33,929 nt of DNA, from NCBI GenBank assembly GCA_950073835.1, contig CATMRP010000036.1, positions 1 to 33,929 of the forward strand, written 5' to 3'. The notes beneath the pieces were generated by a model. It made no database searches. It saw only the letters and a program-made list of their open reading frames with translations, and had not been told where the DNA came from. Positions 1-10,006 of this stretch are shown piece after piece. Position 1 is the stretch's first letter, and every line of letters begins with the position of its first letter. A program made the translations under genes and the position numbers. This DNA comes from an uncultured Alteromonadaceae bacterium (lineage in GTDB: Bacteria > Pseudomonadota > Gammaproteobacteria > Enterobacterales > Alteromonadaceae).

Positions 1-170
1 TGCCTTCAGGACTGCTCCGCGATTAAAATGCTTTCATATAGACCAAAAATCGTACAGCAAAGATCAACAGCCCCTAAATACTCAGGATGCACCAGTCTAC
101 AACACCAGTTCTGAAAATATGCACCGTTCCACTGATTAATTATACAAGCGATCCAAATCCCTGCCCCAAA

Positions 171-199
171 AAAAGCATGACCCAGAGGATCATGCTTTT
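171..199. terminator. Perfect 10-bp hairpin with A/T flanks, likely bidirectional terminator
   Basis: AAAAGCATGA (171-180) and TCATGCTTTT (190-199) are perfect inverted copies around a 9-nt loop. An A-run precedes the stem and a T-run ends it, as in a factor-independent terminator that can work on both strands. It probably ends a gene lying left of the window. Confidence 0.6.
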
Positions 200-214
200 A
201 GTGTGCTGTATATG

Positions 215-233
215 ACCACAGCCAGGCTGTGGT
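215..233. repeat. 9-bp palindrome with 1-nt centre
   Basis: ACCACAGCC and GGCTGTGGT are perfect inverted copies separated by one base. The centre is too short for a good RNA loop unless inner pairs open. It may be a second terminator stem or a DNA-binding site; nothing else identifies it. Confidence 0.3.
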
Positions 234-437
234 ATCTGTTAGAAAATATTCAGTTCATTTCTGCGGGTACTTAATAAGCGTTTTTTGAGGGAATGGAACG
301 TGGCGAGCGATAATGCAGAATAACTGCCTGATAGTCGAATATGCGACCTAAATCGGTCAATTACCGCCAACGGGTATTTAAACTCTCAACCCAGCGGTCT
401 ATCATTCATTACTTAGCTATTTACAAAGGATATTTTG

Positions 438-845
438 GTGAGTCAGGCAACCGTTAAGTTACTTCAGGATTACTACGCTGCTTTTAATAAGCAGGATATG
501 GACACCTTTTTGTCGCTGCTCACCGATGATGTTATTCATGACATCAACCAGGGTGCCCGGGAAGTGGGTAAGGATGCCTTTGTGACGTTTATGGATCGCA
601 TGAACAATCACTACAAAGAAACCATCGTAGATATTGAGGTGATGACCAATACCGCAGGCGATCGAGCCGCTGTAGAGTTCACCGTATCAGGCGAATACCT
701 GGCCACCGATGAGGGTTTACCCGAAGCCAACGGGCAGACTTATAAGCTGCTGGCCGGAGCTTTTTTTGAGATTCGGAATGTCCAGATTGCCCGGGTAACA
801 AACTATTACAACCTGGAAGACTGGATAGCACAGGTTTCCACCTGA
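438..845 (+). CDS. NTF2-like / SnoaL-like protein (ketosteroid isomerase-related)
   Basis: A small single-domain protein of the NTF2-like alpha+beta cone fold, closest to the SnoaL-like/ketosteroid-isomerase-related group. The N-terminal helix pattern (Y-Y-A-A-F-N-K-Q-D, then L-L-T-D-D-V) and the later 'G-A-F-F-E-I' strand and 'Y-Y-N-L-E-D-W' ending are typical. The fold serves small-molecule binding or isomerase/dehydratase activity; the substrate cannot be read from sequence. Start: the frame can begin at TTG 435 or GTG 438; the ribosome site AAAGGA (425-430) lies 7 nt before GTG, so GTG 438 is preferred (135 aa). It is the first gene of an apparent operon with the acetyltransferase (19-nt gap) and the amidohydrolase. 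Confidence 0.8.
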   Translation: MSQATVKLLQDYYAAFNKQDMDTFLSLLTDDVIHDINQGAREVGKDAFVTFMDRMNNHYKETIVDIEVMTNTAGDRAAVEFTVSGEYLATDEGLPEANGQTYKLLAGAFFEIRNVQIARVTNYYNLEDWIAQVST

Positions 846-864
846 TCGCTACATAACATCCATT

Positions 865-1455
865 ATGCTTACCTTTAAATGCTTATCCGGTGCAGCGCTA
901 CGGCAATATATAGATGAACTGGCACAACTGCGCATGCAGGTGTTTCGCGACTTTCCCTATTTGTATGATGGCGATGCCGTTTACGAAGCCCGTTATCTGA
1001 GCACCTATATTGAGGCGCCTGACAGTATTATTGTGCTGGCATTCGACGGCACTAAAGCCGTGGGCGCGTCTACCGGCGTACCGCTGAAGTATGAAACGGC
1101 TGAAGTGAAGCAGCCATTTATTGAGGCCGGTTTCGACCCTGAATGTATTTTTTATTGTGGTGAGTCGGTGCTGCTGCCGCAGTATCGTGGTCAGGGCGCG
1201 GGTGTTGCCTTTTTTGATTACCGTGAGGCGCACGCCAGTTCCATCGCTGGCATTACCCACTCATGTTTTTGTGCGGTTGAGCGCCAGGCTGATCACCCTG
1301 CTCGGCCGGCAGACTTTCAGCCGCTTAATACTTTCTGGCAGCACCGCGGTTATCAGAAATGTGCCGACCTGACGACCACCTTCAGTTGGAAGGAAGTAGG
1401 TGAGTCTGAGGAGTCTGCCAAACCCATGACATTCTGGATGAAATCACTCTCTTAG
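865..1455 (+). CDS. GNAT-family N-acetyltransferase
   Basis: A GCN5-related N-acetyltransferase, expected to move an acetyl group from acetyl-CoA to an amine. The acetyl-CoA-binding motif A is visible at residues 108-113 (R-G-Q-G-A-G) after a V-L-L-P strand, and the length of 196 aa suits a single GNAT domain. The next gene, a carbon-nitrogen hydrolase, begins 8 nt after this stop, and its ribosome site overlaps the stop codon, so the two are translationally linked. Fusions of GNAT and carbon-nitrogen hydrolase domains are known in bacteria (for example B. subtilis YhcX), which supports a shared job on one nitrogen-containing substrate. The substrate is unknown. Confidence 0.82.
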   Translation: MLTFKCLSGAALRQYIDELAQLRMQVFRDFPYLYDGDAVYEARYLSTYIEAPDSIIVLAFDGTKAVGASTGVPLKYETAEVKQPFIEAGFDPECIFYCGESVLLPQYRGQGAGVAFFDYREAHASSIAGITHSCFCAVERQADHPARPADFQPLNTFWQHRGYQKCADLTTTFSWKEVGESEESAKPMTFWMKSLS

Positions 1456-1463
1456 GAGTAGCA

Positions 1464-2339
1464 ATGCACACATTTAAACTGGCCTCTGCTCAGTATGACA
1501 TCGGTTTTTTTGAACACTGGGATGAGTTTGCCAGTAAGCTTGAAGACTGGGTAAGCCGCGCGGCCAGACAAGGGGCCAGACTGCTGGTTTTTCCTGAGTA
1601 TGGCAGCATGGAGCTTAGTTCCCTGTTTGGCGAAGCGGTATATAGTGATCTAGCCCGGCAACTGCACGCTATGCAAGGCCTGTTGCCCCGTTGGGTTGAC
1701 CTGCATAAATCGTTAGCAGCCCAATACGATGTGCATATTCTGGCCAGTTCTTTTCCTACCGCGCAGGAGGATGGCAGTTTTGTGAATCGTGCCAATCTGT
1801 TTGGCCCTGAGGATCTGCTCGGCTATCAGGATAAGCTCATCATGACCCGGTTCGAGAACGAACAATGGCACATTAGCCCGGGCACCGAGATTAAAGTGAT
1901 TGATACACCATTAGGCCGGATAGGCATTCACATTTGTTACGACTCTGAATTTCCCTTAATCGCCAACCATCAGGTGGCGGCTGGCGCGGATCTGCTGCTG
2001 GTACCCAGTTGTACGGATACCCAGGCGGGCTTCCACCGGGTACGCATAGGTTGTCAGGCACGTGCACTAGAGAATCAATGCTATGTGGTTCAGTCCCCAA
2101 CGGTTGGTGATGCCAGCTGGTCGCCCGCCGTCGACGCCAACACCGGCCGCGCCAGCGTTTACAGTCCGGTTGATTATGGTTTTCCGGCTAACGGCATTTT
2201 AGCCGAAGGTGAAAACAGCGATCCTGCCTGGGTGTATGCCACCGTCGACCTGGGAGAAATTGCCCGAATTCGCAATGAGGGGCAGGTGTTTAATTACCGC
2301 GACTGGCCTAAACAGTTCGAGTTAAAGGCCCCGCGGTAA
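1464..2339 (+). CDS. Carbon-nitrogen hydrolase (nitrilase superfamily amidase)
   Basis: A nitrilase-superfamily hydrolase that cleaves non-peptide C-N bonds, probably an amide. The Glu-Lys-Cys triad is complete: E45 (F-P-E-Y-G), K124 (Y-Q-D-K-L) and C158 (H-I-C-Y-D-S-E-F-P). The 291-aa length is normal and there is no signal peptide, so it is cytoplasmic. The ATG at 1464 follows AGGAG, which overlaps the stop of the acetyltransferase gene. With the GNAT upstream, the likely role is processing of a small amide or acylated amine; the exact reaction is not determined. The 3' end faces the minus-strand cyclase gene 36 bp away and I see no strong terminator between them. Confidence 0.88.
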   Translation: MHTFKLASAQYDIGFFEHWDEFASKLEDWVSRAARQGARLLVFPEYGSMELSSLFGEAVYSDLARQLHAMQGLLPRWVDLHKSLAAQYDVHILASSFPTAQEDGSFVNRANLFGPEDLLGYQDKLIMTRFENEQWHISPGTEIKVIDTPLGRIGIHICYDSEFPLIANHQVAAGADLLLVPSCTDTQAGFHRVRIGCQARALENQCYVVQSPTVGDASWSPAVDANTGRASVYSPVDYGFPANGILAEGENSDPAWVYATVDLGEIARIRNEGQVFNYRDWPKQFELKAPR

Positions 2340-2375
2340 ATCAGGATCTGAAACACTGACTGGCTTGCTGGCTAC

Positions 2376-4355
2376 CTACCAATAATTTAATAACTCAAAG
2401 TCCTGTTCAGCAGCGTCGATGAAAGCCTGATAAATACGTTTGCGTTGTGAGCTTTCCGGCACAAAAATGTAGCAAGGTGGACGGGGAACAGCTTCCTGCA
2501 ATTCAAACCACAATTTATCCAGCGATTCCTTCCCGGGCACCACGTAAGTCTCACCCCATGTGGTGGTATAGATAATCGTTACTTCATCTACGGTAGGTTT
2601 AAGGCGGCTGGCGGTAAAATTGACCACCGCCATGCAGGCCTTTATTTGCATCGGGCTTAACAGGGCTTCACGTGGAATGGCATTAACCCGAACCGGCCCG
2701 AAAATATTACCAAAATGCTTAATCAGGGCATGTATATCACTGTCGGTAACCGGGTCGGTATCGTAATCCAGCAATACCGTGGTACTGATATCGATAACTC
2801 GGTTGCATACACACCATAAAATCAGTCGCACGGGTGATTCTGCCATGGAGATCCGGGCTTTTTCCTGATTTTTGCCCAGCACGCCCAGCTGATCGTCGTT
2901 GTAAGCAGCCCAAACTTGCTGACCGTTTTTGCGCCGGTGCTGTTTAATGGTGATCACCGGACAAAATACTTTGTCGTCAAAGCCAATGCGTAAAAACTCC
3001 AGCTTGTGCTCTTTCTTGGAGTAAAACGTATCGAGACGGCGGCCTAACACGGCCATATCCTCCCGGCTCACCGACTGATTATCCATTTGCAGTTGCGAAG
3101 ACATGCGCCGGTAGCAGTAAATTAAGAAGCGGTGAATTTTACGGCTCAGTTGAACTAACTCGGTAAGCGACCAGTTAGGGGAATTATCCAGATGGCGGAT
3201 GTCACTTTTTGTCCAGCCCCACTCCTTGACCAGCCCGGCAATGATACGACGCTTAAAGGTTATATCACTCTCTGCCACGGGTTGGCTGAGCTGGCAATTG
3301 CACTTAATGTAAAGACACTGCTGCAGAAGCAATACGGTTTCCGGTTCGTTGACCGCCTGATAATGGCTCAGCAACTGATCAAACATCAGTGCGTAGGGAT
3401 CGATATTCGCTACGTTGCCTGGTGCTTCATCGCCGTGATGAACCCGCTTTTTCAGCAGGTTGCATAACGGCTGATCATGCTCCAGATTCTCCAGAAACAC
3501 TTCCAGCTTGGCCATTTTTAAGACTGATTTAAATGGCGAGTCGATAGCTTTACCTAATTGCCAGATTGCTGCACCAAACAATTCCTTGATATCCAGCTTA
3601 TCCAGATGGCCCAGATCCATAAACCAGTTGGGATCCGGTGAGCCGCCCTCCTCCAGGGCATTCAGCAGCGAATAGTACTGCTGTTCAGTAGTCGAATCGG
3701 GCGTTAACCACCAGAACGGTGCCTTACCCGCCACCACGATATTGGTGGTGTAAAACTCCGATTTCAGGAACACCGCCTGTGCCGATCCAGCACTTTCTCC
3801 TTCGGCTACACCAAAATCATTGTTTCTGACTTTGTCGATATCCGACAGGAAAAAATGGACTTCGATGTCGTAGCAGCTCATCGCCCAGTCTTCAACGGTG
3901 TTGAGTTTGCGCTGCATAGCCGCTAAAGACGCTTCGCTCAGTTTATTGCCGTCTACACAAACCCAGTAATCAAAATCAGACTTCTCTGATTGTGCGATAG
4001 TGCCAATGCTGCCCATTAACACCAAAGCGTCGATGGCTCGCTGGCGGGGCCAGACTGACTTGATATCGTCAAATAAGTCTTGCTGCTGAGGAAAAATGGT
4101 AAACAGTGCGTCTTTTATCTCGTCGCGAAAGCTGAAGTTATTCAGGCCATAAAAGAGGTCTGCGTCAGCATCGACATAACCGGGAAGGTCTGGATGATTT
4201 ACGTGCAACAAAAAAGGGATGACATGAAACAGCGGCCGGCGCTCAGGCGGCAATAAAGCCTGCGCCCGCTCGATACGGGCCTTATTGTAGCGTAGCACCC
4301 GCAGTAATCGAATGGTCAGGTTTTGCTGAATTGTCAGCGACGACTGTGAACTCAT
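2376..4355 (-). CDS. Class I adenylate cyclase, short form
   Basis: Makes cAMP from ATP in the cytoplasm. The protein matches the enterobacterial CyaA type (class I) from its N-terminus. The nucleotidyltransferase core is at residues 115-131: G-S-I-G-T-I-A-Q then S126-D127-F128-D129-Y-W-V-C, the two Asp residues being the expected metal ligands. At 659 aa it is clearly shorter than E. coli CyaA (848 aa, from family knowledge), so much of the C-terminal regulatory region that responds to the PTS is reduced or missing. No CyaY or other partner lies next to it. It could be the only cyclase of the organism or an extra divergent paralogue; I left the symbol empty for that reason. It is divergent from the DUF2061 gene across a 278-bp region. 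Confidence 0.85.
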   Translation of the reverse strand: MSSQSSLTIQQNLTIRLLRVLRYNKARIERAQALLPPERRPLFHVIPFLLHVNHPDLPGYVDADADLFYGLNNFSFRDEIKDALFTIFPQQQDLFDDIKSVWPRQRAIDALVLMGSIGTIAQSEKSDFDYWVCVDGNKLSEASLAAMQRKLNTVEDWAMSCYDIEVHFFLSDIDKVRNNDFGVAEGESAGSAQAVFLKSEFYTTNIVVAGKAPFWWLTPDSTTEQQYYSLLNALEEGGSPDPNWFMDLGHLDKLDIKELFGAAIWQLGKAIDSPFKSVLKMAKLEVFLENLEHDQPLCNLLKKRVHHGDEAPGNVANIDPYALMFDQLLSHYQAVNEPETVLLLQQCLYIKCNCQLSQPVAESDITFKRRIIAGLVKEWGWTKSDIRHLDNSPNWSLTELVQLSRKIHRFLIYCYRRMSSQLQMDNQSVSREDMAVLGRRLDTFYSKKEHKLEFLRIGFDDKVFCPVITIKQHRRKNGQQVWAAYNDDQLGVLGKNQEKARISMAESPVRLILWCVCNRVIDISTTVLLDYDTDPVTDSDIHALIKHFGNIFGPVRVNAIPREALLSPMQIKACMAVVNFTASRLKPTVDEVTIIYTTTWGETYVVPGKESLDKLWFELQEAVPRPPCYIFVPESSQRKRIYQAFIDAAEQDFELLNYW

Positions 4356-4441
4356 TGCACCACATTTATCCTTAAATACTCGTTAAAGGATAGTCATTTT
4401 ATTTCAGACTGCAGTAATCTGCCGAAATAATCTGATTCAAA

Positions 4442-4460
4442 CTCAGTTCTTTAGACTGAG
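4442..4460. repeat. 6-bp hairpin in cyclase/DUF2061 divergent region
   Basis: CTCAGT (4442-4447) and ACTGAG (4455-4460) form a small stem with a 7-nt loop, about 90 bp upstream of the cyclase start. It could be a leader structure or an operator; the evidence is only the symmetry. Confidence 0.2.
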
Positions 4461-4518
4461 ATTTTCACTCTGTTATACCTTGCCCGTTTAACTGACGCCA
4501 GCGCTACCGGCAGAATTA

Positions 4519-4532
4519 TTGATTCAAATCCT
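4519..4532. promoter_or_regulatory. FNR/CRP-family-like half-palindrome upstream of DUF2061 gene
   Basis: TTGATTCAAATCCT resembles the FNR box TTGAT-N4-ATCAA with two mismatches in the right half. It lies about 100 bp before the DUF2061 start. A near-identical core (TTGATTCAAATC) lies upstream of katG at 7345. Inference only. Confidence 0.25.
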
Positions 4533-4633
4533 TGCCTGATGCTTTTCGATGATTTAAGCAATCAATTTATTAGATTTTAAAAAGCATTTCTAATCGATAA
4601 TAATTCTTAATAACAACTTCAGGAGAGTTCGAT

Positions 4634-4855
4634 ATGAAAAAAACTATTACTTTCGCCATTTTGCATTTCACTGTTGCTTTTACCGTGGCATACCTGCTTA
4701 CGGGGAGTTTACTAATTGGTGGTGCAATGGCATTGGTTGAGCCATTGATTAATACGGTCGCGTTTTATTTTCATGAAAAATGGTGGACGTGGAAGACCAG
4801 CAAACAAACCACAAGCTCCTTTGCTGGCTCAGCCATGAACTCTGCTGTGCTTTAG
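4634..4855 (+). CDS. DUF2061 small membrane protein
   Basis: A 73-aa inner-membrane protein with two predicted transmembrane helices (about 7-25 and 29-48). It carries the signature of the DUF2061 family, including G-G-A-M-A-L-V-E-P-L-I-N-T-V-A-F-Y and H-E-K-W-W. The family's function is not known. ATG 4634 follows a good ribosome site (AGGAGA at 4621). A hairpin follows the stop, so it is probably a monocistronic gene. The tail after the W-W motif (K-Q-T-T-S-S-F-A-G-S) is polar and likely cytoplasmic. Confidence 0.8.
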   Translation: MKKTITFAILHFTVAFTVAYLLTGSLLIGGAMALVEPLINTVAFYFHEKWWTWKTSKQTTSSFAGSAMNSAVL

Positions 4856-4872
4856 CCTGACGCCCAGGTTTA

Positions 4873-4891
4873 GGCGTTACTTTATAACGCC
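4873..4891 (+). terminator. Probable terminator of DUF2061 gene
   Basis: GGCGTTA (4873-4879) pairs with TAACGCC (4885-4891) around a 5-nt loop, 18 bp after the stop, followed by a pyrimidine-rich run (CTTCTTCCTTTTA). The T-run is impure, so termination efficiency is uncertain. Confidence 0.5.
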
Positions 4892-5009
4892 CTTCTTCCT
4901 TTTAGTGCCATATAGCACCGCAATCACCGACCCGCTTTCGAGTACCTCACCACATCAATCGGCATTAAATACTGCCTGATAATGCAGAAGTTACGCAGAC
5001 AGCCTCGTC

Positions 5010-5036
5010 ATAGCCAGCGCAAGATGCGCTGGCTAT
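5010..5036. repeat. Perfect 12-bp hairpin downstream of katG
   Basis: ATAGCCAGCGCA (5010-5021) and TGCGCTGGCTAT (5025-5036) are perfect inverted copies with a 3-nt loop. It lacks a T-run on either side. It lies after the katG terminator-like stem, so it may protect transcript ends, be a REP-type palindrome, or help termination. Confidence 0.5.
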
Positions 5037-5056
5037 ACCTGAACAGACAATAAACG

Positions 5057-5076
5057 GGCAAGCGTCAAAGCTTGCC
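5057..5076 (-). terminator. Probable katG terminator
   Basis: GGCAAGC and GCTTGCC form a 7-bp stem with a 6-nt loop, 10 bp past the katG stop on the minus strand. The strand continues CGTTTATTG, a weak T-run. Confidence 0.5.
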
Positions 5077-5085
5077 ATCAAATGC

Positions 5086-7302
<2,217 letters not shown>

Positions 7303-7344
7303 CTAATCATAGTCGAAAATAACGCAATGGTATGGCGAAATAAG

Positions 7345-7358
7345 TTGATTCAAATCAT
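7345..7358. promoter_or_regulatory. FNR-like box upstream of katG
   Basis: TTGATTCAAATCAT matches TTGAT-N4-ATCAA at nine of ten specified bases. It is about 97 bp from the katG start, compatible with regulation of katG by an FNR/Anr-type protein. Inference from symmetry and position only. Confidence 0.35.
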
Positions 7359-7516
7359 TGCTAAATCTGATTAACCGACGGCATAAAATCAGGCAGTGAA
7401 AGGATATCGATGGTCAGCAAAAGACTGTGGATAGGATGAATGGTGTAAAGCAAGAACACGCTTCACGGCTTCGTCTCTGCGCGCGCAGTTATCAAAAACA
7501 GAGTGTGAAAACAGGT

Positions 7517-7546
7517 AAAGCCACCGCGCTTCAAAGCGGCGGCTTT
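7517..7546 (-). terminator. Probable terminator of GH43 gene
   Basis: AAAGCC-A-CCGC (7517-7527) pairs with GCGG-C-GGCTTT (7536-7546), with one internal mismatch, directly after the GH43 stop on the minus strand. A loose T-rich tail follows (TACCTGTTTT). Confidence 0.6.
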
Positions 7547-7555
7547 AAAGGATAT

Positions 7556-8560
7556 TTAGTAGAGTTCAAACACCGGTTTGCCATTAGCATCAAACTTGAC
7601 TTCCATCACACGGGCGTGACGGTTGGGATCGTACAGGGGATCCTGTTTAATTTCTTCCAGCGGGCGAGTATCGGTTTTCGGCACCACAGACGGATCGCCA
7701 ACGGCATGCTCGTAATCCCGGGCATGATAAACACACATAAGCGTTACATCATCTTCGGCGACGGTAAAACAGTTATGGCCAGGGCCAAAGATTTTCTTCT
7801 CGTAGTCGGTTTGCAATACGGGATGTCTGGTTTTAGTCCATGAGTTGCGATCCAGTAGATCGGCGTTTTCATCGGCTTCCATATAGCCCATGCAATAACA
7901 GGCGCCTGTGGCACTGGCCGAGAATGCGATAAAGATTTTGCCATTATGCTTAAGCACAGCCGGGCCTTCGTTTACCCAAAAATCAACCCGCTCCCAGTCG
8001 TAGTCCGGCGTGGTAAGCATAAACTGCGTGGTTTTAAGTTTAATGGGCGATTCCATCTCAGCCAGGTACAGATTGGACGCTGCAAACTGCCCGCCGGTCT
8101 TCTCAGCCCAACAAAAATAACGCTTGCCGTTATTTTCAAATACCGTGGCGTCGAGTGAAAAATCGATAAAAGACTTTTCATCCCCATCGGCGGCCTGCAT
8201 CATACCCAGTTCTACCCACTCATCATTAAGCGGATCCTGGCCTGTACATTCGAGCACGTAAGGGCGTAACGCCCAGATGTCTTCCTCTTCACTGGCGGCA
8301 AAATAGATGTACCACTTACCATCAAGGTAGTGGATTTCAGGCGCCCAGATGTGGCGGCTCATGGGGCCACTGTCGTGCTTAAACCACACATCAAAGGTTT
8401 CGGCGTCCTGTAAGCCTTCAATGGTCGCGGACTTTCTTAGTTCAATGCGATCGTAGGTAGGCACTGAGCCGGTAAAATAATAAAAACCGTCACTGTGTTT
8501 GTACACAAAAGGGTCGGCACGCTGGGCGACTAACGGATCATTTGTTTTTGCTGTCATCAT
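7556..8560 (-). CDS. Glycoside hydrolase family 43 protein (arabinofuranosidase/xylosidase type)
   Basis: A five-bladed propeller hydrolase expected to cleave L-arabinofuranosyl or xylosyl ends from plant-derived oligosaccharides. The GH43 catalytic triad is visible: D16 (R-A-D-P-F) as base, D137 (F-S-L-D-A-T-V-F) as pKa modulator and E198 (V-N-E-G-P-A-V) as acid. The blade motif H-I-W-A-P-E-I-H-Y is at about 70-78. The length (334 aa) fits a catalytic domain without a carbohydrate-binding module. No signal peptide is present, so it acts on imported oligosaccharides in the cytoplasm. The start is one of two adjacent ATGs at 8560/8557; the ribosome site is weak. A palindrome 24 bp upstream may be the operator. 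No transporter or other sugar genes are adjacent, so it is an isolated saccharolytic gene. Confidence 0.87.
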   Translation of the reverse strand: MMTAKTNDPLVAQRADPFVYKHSDGFYYFTGSVPTYDRIELRKSATIEGLQDAETFDVWFKHDSGPMSRHIWAPEIHYLDGKWYIYFAASEEEDIWALRPYVLECTGQDPLNDEWVELGMMQAADGDEKSFIDFSLDATVFENNGKRYFCWAEKTGGQFAASNLYLAEMESPIKLKTTQFMLTTPDYDWERVDFWVNEGPAVLKHNGKIFIAFSASATGACYCMGYMEADENADLLDRNSWTKTRHPVLQTDYEKKIFGPGHNCFTVAEDDVTLMCVYHARDYEHAVGDPSVVPKTDTRPLEEIKQDPLYDPNRHARVMEVKFDANGKPVFELY

Positions 8561-8583
8561 TTATTTCTCAAGTTAGATCGAGG

Positions 8584-8600
8584 CATTTGTCATACAAATG
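8584..8600. promoter_or_regulatory. Palindromic operator candidate upstream of GH43 gene
   Basis: CATTTGT-CAT-ACAAATG is a perfect 7-bp inverted repeat with a 3-bp centre, 24 bp upstream of the GH43 start. The half-sites ATTTGT/ACAAAT resemble those of Bacillus AraR operators (known from the literature, with different centre spacing). A sugar-responsive repressor is plausible given the gene's likely arabinoside substrate, but this is inference. Confidence 0.45.
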
Positions 8601-8700
8601 AATTTCAGCGCCAAAGATAACACTTTTTTTACCGTCAGTGCTACCGTTGGGTTAACCCATGTAAACAGAAATTAAGTAAAATATGCAAGCTGTGGGATAA

Positions 8701-8726
8701 ACAGGAGGCACTAATCCACCTCCTGT
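8701..8726 (-). terminator. Probable terminator of the SAHH-like gene
   Basis: ACAGGAGG (8701-8708) and CCTCCTGT (8719-8726) form an 8-bp stem with a 10-nt loop, 12 bp after the stop on the minus strand, followed by TTTAT. Confidence 0.6.
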
Positions 8727-8738
8727 AAGCCGGGCTAA

Positions 8739-9845
8739 TCAGAGCGCGCTCATCCAGGCGTGCTCGGGCAGTAAATACAGGCCTTTTTCTGCTGATGCCC
8801 CTTCGCCGACGATATGGCCAATTCCTGCAGCCATTACTGCCAGGGTTACATCAAAGGCATTTAAACTGTCGCCATAGCCGGCGGTAAGGTTAAACATAGA
8901 ACCGTCAGCCAGTAAAAACAGCGTCTTATCGCCCAACTGATACGCATTAACATAGGGCATTGGCTCGCTGTGGGAAGCATTCTGCTTTAAGTAAGGCACG
9001 TCGATTTCCTGCGCGACATGACCCACGTTTAAAATAAAGGTGCCGTCTTTCATATTATCAAGATGCGTTGCACTCACTACGCCATAAGCGCCGGTTGCCG
9101 TGGCAATAACATCTGCCGTTTTCACGGCCTCGTTTAAATCGACCACCGGCCAGCCATCGTATTTCGCCTGTAATGCGCGCGCCGGATCCAGCTCGGCAAC
9201 CTGTACCTGAGCGCCAAATGCTTTGGCAGAGGCCGCAACACCCTGCCCGACTAATCCGTAACCAATAACGACTACCACCTTTTCGTGCAACGTCAGATGC
9301 GTGGTTTGGAAAAAGGTTTGCCAGGCACTCAGGCCCACCATGTGGCGGTTATGCAGCCCTTCTTTTACCGGCAGGTCATCCCAGTTAAAAATGGGATAAC
9401 GGGGCGTAACATTGCCCAACCGGTTGATGCCGGAGCCGGTTGCTTCCAGGCCGGCAATTATATTTGGCTGAAGATCACCTTCGTGTAGGCGTGTGGTCAG
9501 GTCGGCCCCCATTTCGCACAAATGGGTTGGCCCCCAGGCTAGTGCCTTATCGAAAGATTCAGACCAGTCCTTGTCACTCATATCTCGCCAGGCATGGGCG
9601 ACCGCGCCTTTGCTAACCAGATGCGCCACTACATCATCCTGCACGGTAGTAGGGTTACAGGTTGTCAGAAATACTTCACAACCGGCATCGAGTAGACCGA
9701 CTACCAGTGGTGCCATTTTTAGATCCAGATGCATATTGCAGGCAAGTTTTACGCCCTTAAGGTCCGGTATCGCATTGATGGCAGCGCGAGTGCGCGGCAT
9801 ATGGAGCCTGGCCCAGGCCAGCTCCGCTTGAAAGTCCTGATACAT
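8739..9845 (-). CDS. S-adenosylhomocysteine hydrolase-like protein (divergent, short)
   Basis: Belongs to the adenosylhomocysteinase fold: an N-terminal substrate domain, a Rossmann NAD domain with G-Y-G-L-V-G-Q-G at 195-202, and the family's CN-x-x-x-x-Q-D segment at 63-70. It is 368 aa, shorter than true SAHH (about 430-470). Conserved features kept are H39, E134, K161 and N166. Two are altered: the D-D-G-G-D segment reads E111-M112-G-A-D, and the position equivalent to the catalytic Asp before Asn reads H165. The C-terminal K-P-x-H-Y-R-Y tail that reaches into the neighbour subunit is absent. It may therefore act on another nucleoside thioether or related substrate. I withhold the symbol ahcY. 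It is divergent from the phosphatase-family gene at 10007. Confidence 0.75.
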   Translation of the reverse strand: MYQDFQAELAWARLHMPRTRAAINAIPDLKGVKLACNMHLDLKMAPLVVGLLDAGCEVFLTTCNPTTVQDDVVAHLVSKGAVAHAWRDMSDKDWSESFDKALAWGPTHLCEMGADLTTRLHEGDLQPNIIAGLEATGSGINRLGNVTPRYPIFNWDDLPVKEGLHNRHMVGLSAWQTFFQTTHLTLHEKVVVVIGYGLVGQGVAASAKAFGAQVQVAELDPARALQAKYDGWPVVDLNEAVKTADVIATATGAYGVVSATHLDNMKDGTFILNVGHVAQEIDVPYLKQNASHSEPMPYVNAYQLGDKTLFLLADGSMFNLTAGYGDSLNAFDVTLAVMAAGIGHIVGEGASAEKGLYLLPEHAWMSAL

Positions 9846-9966
9846 TGGGAATTCTTATCACAGAAAAACGATAATCATACGCGCATTAAGCCCTTTTTCT
9901 CAACTGGTGAATTTAACGACCCGGATTGATCGAATTTGGCGGTTGCGTATTAAAAGTCAGAGAATA

Positions 9967-9981
9967 AAGGTATCTTACCTT
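9967..9981. repeat. Small palindrome in the 9846-10006 divergent region
   Basis: AAGGTA-TCT-TACCTT, 25 bp before the start at 10007. It could be an operator for the phosphatase-family gene; only symmetry supports it. Confidence 0.25.
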
Positions 9982-10006
9982 CAGGACCTACTGCTCAAGG
10001 ACGCCC

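Larger units (their letters stand above)
1..437. other. Gene-free left end of window
   Basis: I see no convincing gene here. Frame 1 is open from the window edge to about 113 but shows no recognisable protein, so it could only be the tail of an upstream gene. The stretch holds a terminator-like hairpin at 171-199 and a palindrome at 215-233. The rest presumably carries the promoter of the operon starting at 438, but I cannot place -35/-10 boxes with confidence. Confidence 0.4.

Noticed and set aside
1-113. Open frame from the left edge
   Set aside because: 37 codons with no family signal; cannot be told from chance.
898-1260. 120-codon minus-strand frame inside the acetyltransferase gene
   Set aside because: Complete antisense overlap with a GNAT gene that has clear motifs; a codon-bias shadow.
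7427-7843. 138-codon plus-strand frame across the katG/GH43 junction
   Set aside because: Most of it is antisense to the well-supported GH43 gene, with no family resemblance or clear ribosome site.
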